Source: Paracoccaceae bacterium
GTDB lineage: Bacteria > Pseudomonadota > Alphaproteobacteria > Rhodobacterales > Rhodobacteraceae
DNA length: 64,000 nt
Assembly: GCA_014872875.1 (NCBI GenBank)
Contig: WKFI01000003.1
Coordinates: 1-64,000, forward strand
Direction of reading: 5' to 3'
Shown here: one piece after another, positions 19,370 through 28,390 of the stretch
How positions within the stretch are numbered: position 1 is the stretch's first letter
How the letters are laid out: each line of letters begins with the position of its first letter
Notes under the pieces: generated by a model
The model's database searches: none
The model's input: only the letters and a program-made list of their open reading frames with translations
Told to the model about the DNA's origin: nothing
Made by a program: the position numbers and the translations under genes

Positions 19370-19930
19370 TTAGCCCAGCTTGATCGTGTTAGCGTCGGTG
19401 AATTCAGCAACCGGAATGTGCAGGTTTTCCGGTGCCGGGCCTTTGCGAATACGACCCGAAGTGTCGTAGTGCGACCCGTGACACGGGCAGAACCAGCCGT
19501 GGTATTCACCCGCACCGTCGCCCAGCGGCACACAGCCCAGGTGGGTACACACACCCATCATCACCAGCCATTCACCGTTTTCGTCCATGGCGCGGTTTTC
19601 GTCCGCAGCGTCCGAACCCGGTTTGTTGGGGTTTTCCGACAGCGGGTCGATCAGCTCGGACAGCTCAACTGCACGGGCTTCGTCGATCTCTTCCTGCGTA
19701 CGACGGCGAATGAACACCGGCTTGCCCAGGAACATCACGCTGATCTGCGTACCGACTTCTACACCGCTGATGTCCACCAGGATCGAGGACAACGCTTTGA
19801 CGTCGGCCGAAGGGTTCATCTGGTTCACCAGGGGCCAAACGGCGGCCCCTGCGGTCACTGCCCCAGCTCCGGCAGTGGCGTAGTAGAGGAAATCTCTCCG
19901 GCTTCCTTCGTGGTCTTCTGCGTGGGACAC
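19370..19930 (-). CDS. petA: Rieske iron-sulfur subunit of the bc1 complex
   Basis: A 186-residue protein. An N-terminal twin-arginine signal-anchor ([13 protein letters not shown], from residue 11) places the Rieske domain in the periplasm. The [2Fe-2S] ligands are in C128-T-H130-L-G-C133 and C148-P-C150-H151, where Cys128/His130 and Cys148/His151 bind the cluster and Cys133/Cys150 form the stabilising disulfide. It oxidises ubiquinol at Qo and reduces cytochrome c1. It is the first gene of petABC; about 200 bp of upstream DNA holds the promoter and two copies of a palindrome noted separately. Confidence 0.97.
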   Translation of the reverse strand: MSHAEDHEGSRRDFLYYATAGAGAVTAGAAVWPLVNQMNPSADVKALSSILVDISGVEVGTQISVMFLGKPVFIRRRTQEEIDEARAVELSELIDPLSENPNKPGSDAADENRAMDENGEWLVMMGVCTHLGCVPLGDGAGEYHGWFCPCHGSHYDTSGRIRKGPAPENLHIPVAEFTDANTIKLG

Positions 19931-19967
19931 GAGGTTTTCTCCAATTCCAGCGCCCGTTTAGGGCAAA

Positions 19968-20058
19968 CATGCGCATGCACCGCGCGCAAGACGCAGTGAC
20001 TCAACGCGGGTATCTACCGACGCAATTAGCGTTCGTCCAGCGTTCATCCATGCGCATG
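19968..20058. promoter_or_regulatory. Two CATGCGCATG palindromes upstream of petABC
   Basis: The perfect 10-bp palindrome CATGCGCATG occurs at 19968-19977 and again at 20049-20058, 81 bp apart, upstream of petA. Next to the second copy is a short tandem repeat AGCGTTCGTCC/AGCGTTCATCC. Two identical sites in one promoter region suggest regulator binding. The regulator is unknown; PetR is a candidate by function only. Confidence 0.35.
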
Positions 20059-20143
20059 AAGTCGCACATGCAAGTTTATGTCACAACGCTGACACACCTT
20101 TTGCCGCTGAACCGCGTTCGGGCTGCGGAAAATGGGACTGAAA

Positions 20144-20746
20144 TCAAGATTCTGGCGGTTTGGTCGCTTGCATGGACGGGCGTGATTCGAAATCCGAATA
20201 CCAATCGGCCAACGCTTCGTTCCCGACTCGCCATCCTGCGTCAGGGTGTCTGAAATCTACATATCCCAGCGCACAGGCCACGCCGATATGACCGATTCCT
20301 AGTGGTCCGCGCAAATGTGCCATCCAACGGGTGTTCAAAGCGCTACAGGCGCTCAACACCTTGCCCAGTTGCGCCGTCTTCCAATCTTCCCATTGCTTGT
20401 CTTCCGGGCGCAGCCGTTTTTCGTAGGACATCAAAACCGCCGCATCCATTATTCCTTCGGCCGTAGCCTCCAGCACTTTGGTGTCCCAACCACCGGCATA
20501 AAGCTTGCCCCCCGCGCGGTCGTCCAGATAGGCACAGATGACCCGACTGTCATAAAGCGTCGGGCCGTCCCCCCGTTCCAACGCCGGGATCTTGGCCAAA
20601 GGATTGGAGGAGCGCAGATCATCCGAAGGCGTGACCGGGGTAGTCGCGACATCATGAATTTCGACATCTTCCAATTGCCCGGTTTCATGCAGCAAAACCA
20701 TAACCTTGCGCACGAATGGCGACGCACTTGCGAAATAGAGCTTCAT
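20144..20746 (-). CDS. Glutathione S-transferase family protein
   Basis: A 200-residue protein with an N-terminal thioredoxin-like GST domain ('KLYFASASPFVRKVMVLLHE', 'NPLAKIPALERGDGPTLYDSRVICAYLD') and an all-helical C-terminal domain. The cis-Pro and the SR/E-type glutathione contact in 'LYDSRVI' are present. Ser residues near 'SASPFVRK' are candidates for the catalytic hydroxyl. Substrate is not predictable; the form resembles the YibF-like bacterial GSTs. AGGAGGTCCC precedes the start. It is transcribed towards petABC, separated from it by the regulatory region. Confidence 0.85.
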   Translation of the reverse strand: MKLYFASASPFVRKVMVLLHETGQLEDVEIHDVATTPVTPSDDLRSSNPLAKIPALERGDGPTLYDSRVICAYLDDRAGGKLYAGGWDTKVLEATAEGIMDAAVLMSYEKRLRPEDKQWEDWKTAQLGKVLSACSALNTRWMAHLRGPLGIGHIGVACALGYVDFRHPDAGWRVGNEALADWYSDFESRPSMQATKPPES

Positions 20747-20830
20747 TGGGACCTCCTCCTGATGTGTTTCAAGTTAAGCGTTCTCGCGCCGGAAGGAAGT
20801 GCAGCCAACAGAAACTTTCGCAACAAGCAT

Positions 20831-21445
20831 TCACCGTTCCGGGCCCATGAGCTTTGTCAACGCCTCCAATTCGTGCCCAATTCCCCCGGGAACCTGCCCC
20901 GCAGCGCCGGTTCGGGCCGCTTCCGATTTGTTCTGGCTCAGCTTCCACGTTCCCTCGACCCGTTCGACTGAAATCCGGGCCGGAACAATCATCCGCATCA
21001 TACGCGTCAGAGCCTCATCGCTCATCTTGTCCAAGGTCCAGGGCGGTTTTGGCAACAGGCGCGTTTCATAAAACGCTGACTGTCGCTCCAGCAGGCGGCG
21101 GAAGTCGCTGTCCGGCAGTAATTGCAGCGTACCTACAAGATGGACGGCAACGTAATTCCAAGTCGGAACCTGGTCTTCGATCCCATACCAATCTGGTGAA
21201 ATGTATGCGTCCGGGCCGCTCACGGCCAAGCGAACCTTTATGGGCAGCCGCGCCAGCCGTGCAATCGGGTTCGACCTCACAAGGTGCAAATCTACCGATT
21301 GCCCATCTTCTGACAGGAGAAAAGGGACATGACTGATCAACGGGGCGCCGTCTTCACACACCGCGAGCACGCCAAAGGCACGGTCGCGGGCAAACTCAAG
21401 ATTGGCGGCCTGATCCGCGTCGTGAAAAACCGGATTGGGATGCAT
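20831..21445 (-). CDS. PaiB-like FMN-binding regulator
   Basis: A 204-residue protein of the PaiB family, a flavin-reductase/pyridoxamine-oxidase-like split-barrel. Visible landmarks are 'MHPNPVFHDADQAANLEFA', 'FGVLAVCEDGAPLISHVPFLL' and 'ISPDWYGIEDQVPTWNYVAVHLVG'. PaiB of Bacillus was described as a negative regulator of sporulation and protease genes; most relatives are annotated only as FMN-binding. I use the ATG at 21445 because GGAGA precedes it and the family starts there. It lies back-to-back with the FMN riboswitch and ribH. Confidence 0.85.
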   Translation of the reverse strand: MHPNPVFHDADQAANLEFARDRAFGVLAVCEDGAPLISHVPFLLSEDGQSVDLHLVRSNPIARLARLPIKVRLAVSGPDAYISPDWYGIEDQVPTWNYVAVHLVGTLQLLPDSDFRRLLERQSAFYETRLLPKPPWTLDKMSDEALTRMMRMIVPARISVERVEGTWKLSQNKSEAARTGAAGQVPGGIGHELEALTKLMGPER

Positions 21446-21503
21446 GGAAGATCTCCTTTCGGAACACTCTTGATTATGAGCGCAAAGATTGGCAACACTC
21501 ACC

Positions 21504-21648
21504 GCGTTCTCAGGGCGGGGTGAAATTCCCCACCGGCGGTATGCAGCAATGCTGCGAGCCCGCGAGCGGCCTCGGGTTTTCTTCGGGGTGTCAGCAGATC
21601 TGGTGAGAGGCCAGAGCCGACGGTTACAGTCCGGATGGAAGAGAACGT
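21504..21648 (+). ncRNA. FMN riboswitch (RFN element)
   Basis: The conserved RFN core is plain: closing helix CGTTCTC (21505-21511) with GAGAACG (21641-21647), then CAGGGCGGGGTGAAATTCCC, ACCGGCGGT, GAGCCCGCGAGCG, GTCAGCAGATCTGGTGAGA and CCGACGGTTACAGTCCGGATG. It binds FMN and lowers expression of the next gene. The lumazine synthase gene starts about 100 nt downstream. Mode of control is suggested by the hairpin at 21707-21735. Confidence 0.95.
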
Positions 21649-21706
21649 GCGAAAGAGCGCCCGCCGCCTGCTGTGTCAGGACGCGTGCCTGTTTCGTCCG
21701 TGATCG

Positions 21707-21735
21707 CCTTGGGTGACGTGTCTGTTAAACCAAGG
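21707..21735 (+). promoter_or_regulatory. Hairpin masking the ribH ribosome-binding site
   Basis: CCTTGG (21707-21712) is the exact complement of CCAAGG (21730-21735), which overlaps the Shine-Dalgarno AAGGAGG (21732-21738) of ribH. I infer that with FMN bound this helix forms and blocks translation. No U-tract follows, so control by translation rather than termination is favoured. Confidence 0.5.
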
Positions 21736-21745
21736 AGGTCAAGAA

Positions 21746-22180
21746 ATGACACACACCCGCTATGCTTTCGTCAAGGCCAATTGGCATGCCGATATTGTCG
21801 ACCGGGCGCTTGATGGGTTTCAGGAACTGATTCCCGCCGACCAGATCGATGTATTCGATGTCCCCGGTGCCTTCGAAATGCCGCTTCTGGCGCAGGAGCT
21901 TGCCAAGACCGGACAATATGCAGCCGTCGCTTGTGCCGCTTTTGTGGTAGACGGCGGCATCTATCGGCACGACTTCGTGGCCCAAGCTGTTGTTGATGGC
22001 CTGATGCGGGCCGGAATGGACACGGGCGTGCCTGTCCTCTCAGTGTCACTGACACCACACCAGTACCAAGAGACCGATCATCACAACGCAATCTACCGTG
22101 CCCATTTTGTGGAAAAGGGACGAGAGGCCGCAAATGCGGCCCTGCAGATCACCCGGACCCGCGCAAAATTGGCTGCATGA
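21746..22180 (+). CDS. ribH: 6,7-dimethyl-8-ribityllumazine synthase (RibH2 type)
   Basis: This 144-residue enzyme condenses 5-amino-6-ribitylaminouracil with dihydroxybutanone phosphate in the penultimate step of riboflavin synthesis. It resembles the decameric RibH2 proteins of rhizobia and Brucella rather than the icosahedral type: 'FVKANWHADIVDRALDGF', 'DVPGAFEMPLLAQELAKTG', 'HDFVAQAVVDGLMRAGMDT' and the tail 'YRAHFVEKGREAANAAL'. The start at 21746 is set by AAGGAGG; the frame extends to 21713 without a site. It stands alone behind an FMN riboswitch, with no other rib gene beside it. Confidence 0.92.
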   Translation: MTHTRYAFVKANWHADIVDRALDGFQELIPADQIDVFDVPGAFEMPLLAQELAKTGQYAAVACAAFVVDGGIYRHDFVAQAVVDGLMRAGMDTGVPVLSVSLTPHQYQETDHHNAIYRAHFVEKGREAANAALQITRTRAKLAA

Positions 22181-22187
22181 TCAAGGA

Positions 22188-22214
22188 CCTGCGTGTATCG
22201 GGCATACACGCAGG
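22188..22214. terminator. Terminator hairpin between ribH and fcl
   Basis: CCTGCGTGTA and TACACGCAGG form a perfect 10-bp stem with a 7-nt loop between two convergent genes (stops at 22180 and 22224). No long U-run is seen on either strand. Confidence 0.65.
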
Positions 22215-22223
22215 CTGCCCTGC

Positions 22224-23198
22224 CTACTTGGCGCGCAGATTGTCCAATCCTTGCGCCTTGAACCAGGCATAGGTTTCGGCGATTCCCGCCTCCAGCTCGA
22301 CACTGGATTTCCAACCCAACCGCTCAAGGCGGGAGACATCCATCAGTTTACGCGGGGTTCCATCCGGTTTCGTGGTGTCAAAGCTCAGCGTCCCCTCGAA
22401 CCCGCAAACACGCGCCACTGTTTCTGCCAGTTCCCGGATGGTCACATCGGTGCCAGAACCCACGTTGATGTGGCTCAGCATCGGTTCGGTTTCCCGCTGA
22501 TACGTGTCGTTGTCCAGATCCATGACGAACAAAGACGCTTCGGCCATGTCGTCCACATGCAGGAATTCCCGCATCGGCGTTCCTGTGCCCCAAATCACGA
22601 CCTCTTCGGTACCGTTCTCGACGGCCTCGTGGAATCGGCGGATCAGAGCGGGCAGGACATGCGAGTTTTCGGGATGGAAATTGTCACCCGGCCCATAGAG
22701 GTTCGTCGGCATCACCGAACGATAATCCGTGCCGTGCTGCCGGTTATAGCTTTCGCACAGCTTGATCCCTGCGATCTTGGCAATGGCATAGGGTTCGTTG
22801 GTGGGCTCCAGTGTCCCAGTTAACAAAGCATCCTCGCGCATCGGCTGATCGGCCATCTTCGGGTAGATACAGCTTGATCCCAGTTGCAGTAGTTTCCGCA
22901 CGCCAGCGTCAAACGCCTGATGGATCACGTTGCATTCGATCATCAAATTTTCATAGATGAACTGCGCCGGGTAGCTGTTGTTGGCGATGATGCCGCCCAC
23001 CTTTGCAGCGGCCAGAATCACCTGATCAGGTTGTTCTGCCTGCATAAAATCACGCACAGCGGCTTGGTTGGTCAGATCCAACTCCGCAGACGAGCGAGTG
23101 ATCAGCTCAAGATCCTCACCTGCCTCTTTGCGAGCCTGCAAACGGCGCAAGATTGCTCCGCCCACCATACCGCGATGACCAGCAACGTAGATTTTCAT
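22224..23198 (-). CDS. fcl: GDP-L-fucose synthase
   Basis: A 324-residue short-chain dehydrogenase that epimerises and reduces GDP-4-keto-6-deoxy-mannose to GDP-L-fucose for surface polysaccharide. The NADP motif '[11 protein letters not shown]' follows the start, and the catalytic Ser-Tyr-Lys set is seen in '[11 protein letters not shown]' and '[16 protein letters not shown]'; '[16 protein letters not shown]' is a GFS signature. The ATG at 23198 has GGAGG 8 nt upstream, preferred over a TTG one codon earlier. The partner gmd (GDP-mannose dehydratase) is not in this window. It is the last gene of the nucleotide-sugar cluster. Confidence 0.92.
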   Translation of the reverse strand: MKIYVAGHRGMVGGAILRRLQARKEAGEDLELITRSSAELDLTNQAAVRDFMQAEQPDQVILAAAKVGGIIANNSYPAQFIYENLMIECNVIHQAFDAGVRKLLQLGSSCIYPKMADQPMREDALLTGTLEPTNEPYAIAKIAGIKLCESYNRQHGTDYRSVMPTNLYGPGDNFHPENSHVLPALIRRFHEAVENGTEEVVIWGTGTPMREFLHVDDMAEASLFVMDLDNDTYQRETEPMLSHINVGSGTDVTIRELAETVARVCGFEGTLSFDTTKPDGTPRKLMDVSRLERLGWKSSVELEAGIAETYAWFKAQGLDNLRAK

Positions 23199-23302
23199 CA
23201 ACTACCCCTCCGCCGATGTCGGCATGTTCATACAGCACTGTATCAGCCTGGCTATACTGCCTTCAGATATTTCAGTTTCGGCCCCCAATGGGTTTTGCGA
23301 CC

Positions 23303-24571
23303 TCATTCAAATCGGTCACGCCCACGAGAAGAAGAATACCGGATGTCCACGAACACTTGGCCCGACGCGCGCCACGGAGCGATCTGCTCCATCAGGTTGT
23401 CATGCGGAACGGCAAGGATCACTACCTGATAGTCCGCCGGCGTGTCCGGTTGCACAAGGTCGATCCCATACTCGGCGCGGGCCTGCGCCGCGTCAGCCAG
23501 AGGGTCGGTGACGTCGACATCAATGCCGTACTCTTGCAGCTCGCGGATCAGCTTGACCACGCCCGAGTTTCGCAGATCCCCGCAATTGGGCTTGAACGCC
23601 AGTCCCAGAACCAACGCGCGCGCGCCGTTCACAGCGACATTCGCCCCCAGCATTTCCTTGACGATCTGCCCCGCCAGATAGGCTCCCATCCCGTCATTGA
23701 TGCGGCGACCAGCCAGGATGACCTCGGGGTGATAGCCCAGTTCCTCGGCCTTGTGGGTCAGGTAATACGGGTCCACCCCGATGCAGTGACCGCCCACCAA
23801 GCCGGGTTTGAACGGCAGAAAGTTCCATTTGGTCCCTGCCGCCTGCAGCACCGCCTGCGTGTCGATGTCCATTCTGTTGAAGATGATCGACAGCTCGTTC
23901 ACCAGCGCAATATTCAGATCGCGTTGTGTGTTCTCGATCACCTTGGCAGCTTCAGCCACCCGGATGCTTTCGGCCTTGTGCGTGCCCGCGTCAATGATCG
24001 ACGCATAGAGACCGTCGATCTCATCCGCGCTTTCAGGCGTGGAACCCGAGGTCACCTTGACGATGCTTGTCAGCCGGTGGTCCTTGTCGCCCGGATTGAT
24101 CCGCTCCGGGCTGTAGCCACAGAAGAAATCTGTGTTGAAGGTCAGCCCGGACTCCGCCTCAAGAACCGGCACACAGTCTTCTTCCGTTGCACCCGGGTAA
24201 ACGGTAGATTCGTAGATGACGATGTCGCCGCGTTTCAAAACTTTGCCAACGGTCTGCGATGCCTTCAAAAGCGGGGTCAGATCGGGCCGCTTGTGCGCAT
24301 CCACCGGTGTCGGAACAGTGACGATAAAGATCTGCGCCGCCGCAAGATCCTCTGGTGTGCTGGACAATAGCAGGTGTTCCGCGGCGGCCAGTTCCGTATC
24401 CGGGACCTCCATGGTGATATCCTTGCCGCTGCGGATTTCATCGACCCGCGCGGTATTGATGTCAAAACCGATCACCGGCCGTGATTTGGCAAACTCGACC
24501 GCCAGAGGCAGGCCGACATAGCCAAGCCCAATCACCGCGATTGTCTTGTCTTGATGCGAGGTTTTGGTCAT
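23303..24571 (-). CDS. Nucleotide sugar dehydrogenase (UDP-HexNAc/UDP-glucose type)
   Basis: A 422-residue NAD-dependent four-electron dehydrogenase of the TviB/WbpO-UGD family, which oxidises C6 of a UDP-sugar to the uronic acid. Domains: NAD-binding '[18 protein letters not shown]', central '[18 protein letters not shown]', catalytic Cys region '[27 protein letters not shown]' (span only) and the C-terminal UDP-binding domain. The C-terminus ends abruptly with '[16 protein letters not shown]', where relatives usually continue a further 5-15 residues, so the last turn may be altered. Its ATG overlaps the stop of the epimerase (ATGA), so the two are coupled. Overall resemblance favours UDP-N-acetylhexosamine 6-dehydrogenases. 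Confidence 0.87.
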   Translation of the reverse strand: MTKTSHQDKTIAVIGLGYVGLPLAVEFAKSRPVIGFDINTARVDEIRSGKDITMEVPDTELAAAEHLLLSSTPEDLAAAQIFIVTVPTPVDAHKRPDLTPLLKASQTVGKVLKRGDIVIYESTVYPGATEEDCVPVLEAESGLTFNTDFFCGYSPERINPGDKDHRLTSIVKVTSGSTPESADEIDGLYASIIDAGTHKAESIRVAEAAKVIENTQRDLNIALVNELSIIFNRMDIDTQAVLQAAGTKWNFLPFKPGLVGGHCIGVDPYYLTHKAEELGYHPEVILAGRRINDGMGAYLAGQIVKEMLGANVAVNGARALVLGLAFKPNCGDLRNSGVVKLIRELQEYGIDVDVTDPLADAAQARAEYGIDLVQPDTPADYQVVILAVPHDNLMEQIAPWRASGQVFVDIRYSSSRGRDRFE

Positions 24572-25605
24572 TTGCCGTAATAATCCCTGAACCACGCCAC
24601 AAACCGATCAACCCCATCTTTGAAATCTGTTTGGGGGCGATACCCTGTCAGTGTTTGCAAAAGCGATGCGTCCGCCCAGGTTGCAGGCACATCGCCCTTC
24701 TGCATTTCCATGTAATTCCGGATCGCTTTCCTGCCCAGGCTTTTTTCGATGGCGTCGACGAAGTCCAACAGTCGAACCTTATCCGAGTTGCCGATGTTCA
24801 CGATGCGGAACGGCGCAACCGGGGACAGGCTATCGCCCTCGGCGATGTCATCGGCGTTTTCGGGCCGCTTGGGCACCGCGTCGATCAAAAGCCGAATACC
24901 TCGCACCAGATCGTCCACATAGGTAAAGTCGCGATACATGTCGCCGTGGTTGTAGATGTCGATGGGACGATCATCGAGGATCGCATCCACGAACTTGTAC
25001 AGCGCAAGATCCGGCCGTCCCCAGGGGCCATACACGGTAAAAAACCGGAACATTGTCGTCGGCAGGTTCCACAGATGGGCATAGGAATGGCCCATGCTCT
25101 CGTTGGCCTTTTTGGTCGCGGCATAGATCGTCAGCTGCGCATCGGCCTTGTCCGTTTCCGCAAACGGCATGTCCTCGTTCGCGCCGTACACGGACGAGGT
25201 CGAGGCCATGAGAAGATGCTGCACTTCCAACCGGCGCGCGGCCTCCATCACGTTGAACGTGCCAACCACATTCGAGTCGATGTAAGAGCGCGGGTTTTCC
25301 AAGCTGTAGCGAACCCCGGCCTGCCCGGCCAAATGCACAATGACATCCGGGCGGAACTCATCTGCCACGGTGTCGAATTTGGCCTGATCTTCCAACATCC
25401 CTTCAGTCGCCGAAAACCCTTGCGTTTGCAGAAGCATGGCGTGGCGGCGCTGTTTCAGGCTGACGTCGTAGTAGTCCGTCATCCCGTCATACCCGTGGAC
25501 CCGGAAGCCTTCGGACAGCAACAATTTGGCCAGATGGAATCCGATGAAACCGGCCGTGCCGGTGATCAGCACGCGTCGCGATGTCGGTGTCACGGTGCCT
25601 GCCAT
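24568..25605 (-). CDS. UDP-glucuronate 4-epimerase-like NAD-dependent epimerase
   Basis: A 345-residue extended SDR. It begins with the NAD motif '[14 protein letters not shown]', has '[16 protein letters not shown]' typical of UDP-glucuronate 4-epimerases (LspL/Cap1J-like), and the catalytic '[10 protein letters not shown]' with 'YAATKKANE'. The likely reaction is UDP-GlcA to UDP-GalA, or the N-acetylated equivalent. I use the ATG at 25605, preceded by AAAGGG, since the frame upstream to 25725 lies in promoter DNA. It is the first gene of a three-gene minus-strand set for surface polysaccharide precursors. Confidence 0.88.
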   Translation of the reverse strand: MAGTVTPTSRRVLITGTAGFIGFHLAKLLLSEGFRVHGYDGMTDYYDVSLKQRRHAMLLQTQGFSATEGMLEDQAKFDTVADEFRPDVIVHLAGQAGVRYSLENPRSYIDSNVVGTFNVMEAARRLEVQHLLMASTSSVYGANEDMPFAETDKADAQLTIYAATKKANESMGHSYAHLWNLPTTMFRFFTVYGPWGRPDLALYKFVDAILDDRPIDIYNHGDMYRDFTYVDDLVRGIRLLIDAVPKRPENADDIAEGDSLSPVAPFRIVNIGNSDKVRLLDFVDAIEKSLGRKAIRNYMEMQKGDVPATWADASLLQTLTGYRPQTDFKDGVDRFVAWFRDYYGK

Positions 25606-25770
25606 AGATTGCCCTTTCTCGGTCGTAAATGAGGACCGTTGCTCGACCTCGTATATATGCCTCAATCCAAAGGTCGTCGAGACGTGTTCGTCCTCGGAAA
25701 ACCCCGTGCTTGAACACGAGTGCAACCAACCGCGACAAACATTCGTTTTGTACGTTCAAGGGCCACCAAA

Positions 25771-25800
25771 GAAAAACGCCCGAGGAATTCCCCGGGCGCT
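25771..25800 (-). terminator. Rho-independent terminator of icd
   Basis: On the minus strand GCGCCCGGGG-AATT-CCTCGGGCGT forms a stem of about 9 bp with one mismatch, followed directly by TTTTTC. It lies 28 bp after the icd stop. Confidence 0.85.
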
Positions 25801-25828
25801 TCAAGATCAGATCAGATCAGATCGTCAC

Positions 25829-28045
25829 TCAGTCGATGATACCGTTCAACGTGGCAGACGGGCGCATGATTTTTGCCTTCAGCTCGACCGACGGGCGATA
25901 GTAGCCGCCGATATCGGCTGCCGGGCCCTGGGCTGCGGCCAGCTCCGAAAGAATGGCTTCCTCGTTCGAGACCAGTGCTTCGGCAACCGGTGCGAACTCG
26001 GCCGCCAGATCAGCGTCGTCGGACTGTGCAGCCAGCGCCTCGGCCCAGTAGCGGGCAAACCAATAGTGGCTGTCACGGTTGTCGGGCTGGCCAACTTTGC
26101 GCGACGGCGACCGGTTGTCGTCCAGGATCCCTTGGGTTGCGGCTTCGGCCGCGACACCCAGAACACCGGCCTTGGCATTGCCTTTGACGTCGGCCAGGAA
26201 GTTCAGCGATTCCCCCAGGGCGCAGAATTCACCCATCGAGTCCCAGCGCAGGTGGTTTTCTTCGACCAGCTGCTGAACGTGCTTGGGCGCCGACCCACCG
26301 GCACCGGTTTCGAACAGACCACCACCATTCATCAGTTTGACGATGGACAACATCTTGGCCGAGGTGCCCAGCTCAAGAATCGGGAACAGGTCGGTCAGAT
26401 AGTCACGCAGCACGTTGCCGGTGATGGCGATGCTGTCGTTTCCGGCAGTGATGGTTTTCAGCGACTGTGCCGTCGCTTCACGCGGGGCGAGGGTCACGAA
26501 CTTGTCGGCGACACCAGCAGCCTCCAAAGCGGGCTGCACGTATTTGATCAGCTCGGCATCATGGGCGCGGTTTGCGTCCAGCCAGAAGATCGCCTCGGAG
26601 CCGGTCAGGCGCTGACGGTCCATCGCCAGCTGGATCCAGTTCTCGATCGGAGCCTTCTTGACGGTGCAGGACCGCCAGATGTCACCAGCTTCAACTTCGT
26701 GGCTGTGCAGCGTTTCGCCATTGGCGGTCACGACGCGGATCGTGCCATCGGCAGGGGCTTCGAACGTGGTCGGGTGGGAACCGTATTCTTCGGCCTTCTG
26801 CGCCATCAGGCCGACATTAGCGACCGAGCCGGCCGTAGTCACATCCAGTGCGCCATTGGCTTTGAAGAAGTTGATGGTTTCGTCATAGACGGTCGAATAG
26901 CAGCGGTCGGGGATCACGCAGTTGGTATCGCCCTTGGCGCCGGTCTCGTCCCAGCCTTTGCCGCCCGCGCGGATCACCGCAGGCATCGAGGCGTCGATGA
27001 TCACATCCGACGGCACATGCAAGTTGGTGATGCCCTTGTCGCTGTCCACCATGTACATTGACGGACGGTCCAGCGCGGCGATTTCCGCGTTGATTTCATC
27101 CGCGTTGTCCAAGCTGTTGATGGCGTCCAGAACCGCACCCAGCCCTGAATTCGGAGACCCGCCAGCTGCGGAAATGGCTTCACCGTGCTTATCCCAAACC
27201 GGACCCAGCCATGCTTTTACTGCGTGGCCGAAGATGATCGGATCCGACACTTTCATCATGGTCGCTTTCATGTGCAGCGAGAACATGGTGCCGTCTTTTT
27301 TGGTGTCTTCGATGGCTTCTGCCAGGAAAGCACCCAGAGCTTTTGCCGACATGAAGGTTGCATCCGCAATGGTGCCTTCTTCCAACGGCCAACCGTCTTT
27401 CAGAACGGTGACAGCGCCGTCTTTGCCGACAAATTCGATCTTCGCATCTCCCGCTTGGGCGGCTGTGATCGTGGCCGACACTTCGTTGGCGTAGAAGTCG
27501 TTGGCCGGCATCGAGCTGACTTTGGTTTGGCTCGTCGCGACCCATTCACCCATCGAATGCGGGTTCTTCTGGGCAAAGTTCTTAACCGCGCGGGCCGAAC
27601 GACGGTCGCTGTTGCCCTCGCGCAGGACGGGGTTCACGGCCGAACCTTTGATGGCGTCGTAACGTGCGCGGACCGCTTTTTCTTCGTCAGTGGAAGGCTC
27701 TTCCGGGTAAGACGGAATGTCATAGCCCTGCCCTTGCAACTCCTCGATGGCGGCAACCAACTGGGGAACCGAGGCCGAAATGTTCGGAAGCTTGATTACA
27801 TTGGCATCCGGGGTCTTTACCAGTTCACCCAGAGCGGCCAGATCGTCGGACTGACGCTGATCGTCAGTCAGCTTCTCCGGGAAGGTTGCGATGATGCGGC
27901 CGGCCAGCGAAATGTCCGGAGTGCCGACTGTGATACCAGCGGCGGAAACGAACTTCCGAATGATCGGCAGGAACGAAGCCGAAGCAAGCTCAGGCGCTTC
28001 GTCTACAATGGTATACAATATGTCGGGCTTAGAAGTTTCTGCCAT
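25829..28045 (-). CDS. icd: NADP-dependent isocitrate dehydrogenase, monomeric type
   Basis: This 738-residue protein is the single-chain isocitrate dehydrogenase, unrelated in length to the 420-residue homodimeric Icd. It converts isocitrate to 2-oxoglutarate in the TCA cycle, making NADPH. Landmarks are '[26 protein letters not shown]' (span only, near the N-terminus), '[15 protein letters not shown]', '[21 protein letters not shown]' (span only) and '[14 protein letters not shown]'. The ATG at 28045 is set by the family N-terminus; the longer frame to 28156 is unlikely. It has its own terminator and is divergent from tex. Confidence 0.96.
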   Translation of the reverse strand: MAETSKPDILYTIVDEAPELASASFLPIIRKFVSAAGITVGTPDISLAGRIIATFPEKLTDDQRQSDDLAALGELVKTPDANVIKLPNISASVPQLVAAIEELQGQGYDIPSYPEEPSTDEEKAVRARYDAIKGSAVNPVLREGNSDRRSARAVKNFAQKNPHSMGEWVATSQTKVSSMPANDFYANEVSATITAAQAGDAKIEFVGKDGAVTVLKDGWPLEEGTIADATFMSAKALGAFLAEAIEDTKKDGTMFSLHMKATMMKVSDPIIFGHAVKAWLGPVWDKHGEAISAAGGSPNSGLGAVLDAINSLDNADEINAEIAALDRPSMYMVDSDKGITNLHVPSDVIIDASMPAVIRAGGKGWDETGAKGDTNCVIPDRCYSTVYDETINFFKANGALDVTTAGSVANVGLMAQKAEEYGSHPTTFEAPADGTIRVVTANGETLHSHEVEAGDIWRSCTVKKAPIENWIQLAMDRQRLTGSEAIFWLDANRAHDAELIKYVQPALEAAGVADKFVTLAPREATAQSLKTITAGNDSIAITGNVLRDYLTDLFPILELGTSAKMLSIVKLMNGGGLFETGAGGSAPKHVQQLVEENHLRWDSMGEFCALGESLNFLADVKGNAKAGVLGVAAEAATQGILDDNRSPSRKVGQPDNRDSHYWFARYWAEALAAQSDDADLAAEFAPVAEALVSNEEAILSELAAAQGPAADIGGYYRPSVELKAKIMRPSATLNGIID

Positions 28046-28390
28046 GTTTCTCTTACCTTTTCTGCCCGTCCGGGGCGCTGAGATCTGAGATGGTGGCGTC
28101 GCGCAGGAGAACGCGACGGCGGGTTTCATGCACGAAAGCCGGAATCGGCGCGGCATGGATGAAAGCTGTGTTCACGCGTTCCTTTAGAGCAGTCGTGGCC
28201 CGGGATCAATCTGTCCCGGATGCGCATATTGCCCCAGTGTCCGGAAAAGCGGGTCGTCACGCGCCCTTTGGTGCTGACCTGCAAAGCTTTCAACTGTTCG
28301 GAAAATCCGCCAGAAACTCAGTTTTGGGATTTCGGTTTCCCGAGCTGGGGATATAACAGGTGTCCCGATCTTCGATGTTTGGAGCTGCTC
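28046..28390. other. Intergenic region between icd and tex
   Basis: About 345 bp of divergent control DNA. The only structure I see is an inverted repeat CCGGGA/TCCCGG with an 8-nt loop at about 28200-28219. The tex reading frame is open back to 28220, but that part lacks the family N-terminus and is treated as untranslated. No other gene is evident. Confidence 0.45.

Noticed and set aside
25804-25823. Four tandem AGATC units after the icd stop
   Set aside because: Too short to be more than chance or a trivial slippage repeat; no second locus or function is suggested.
25526-27061. 511-codon plus-strand frame opposite icd
   Set aside because: The minus strand encodes an intact monomeric isocitrate dehydrogenase; the plus frame has no recognisable domain.
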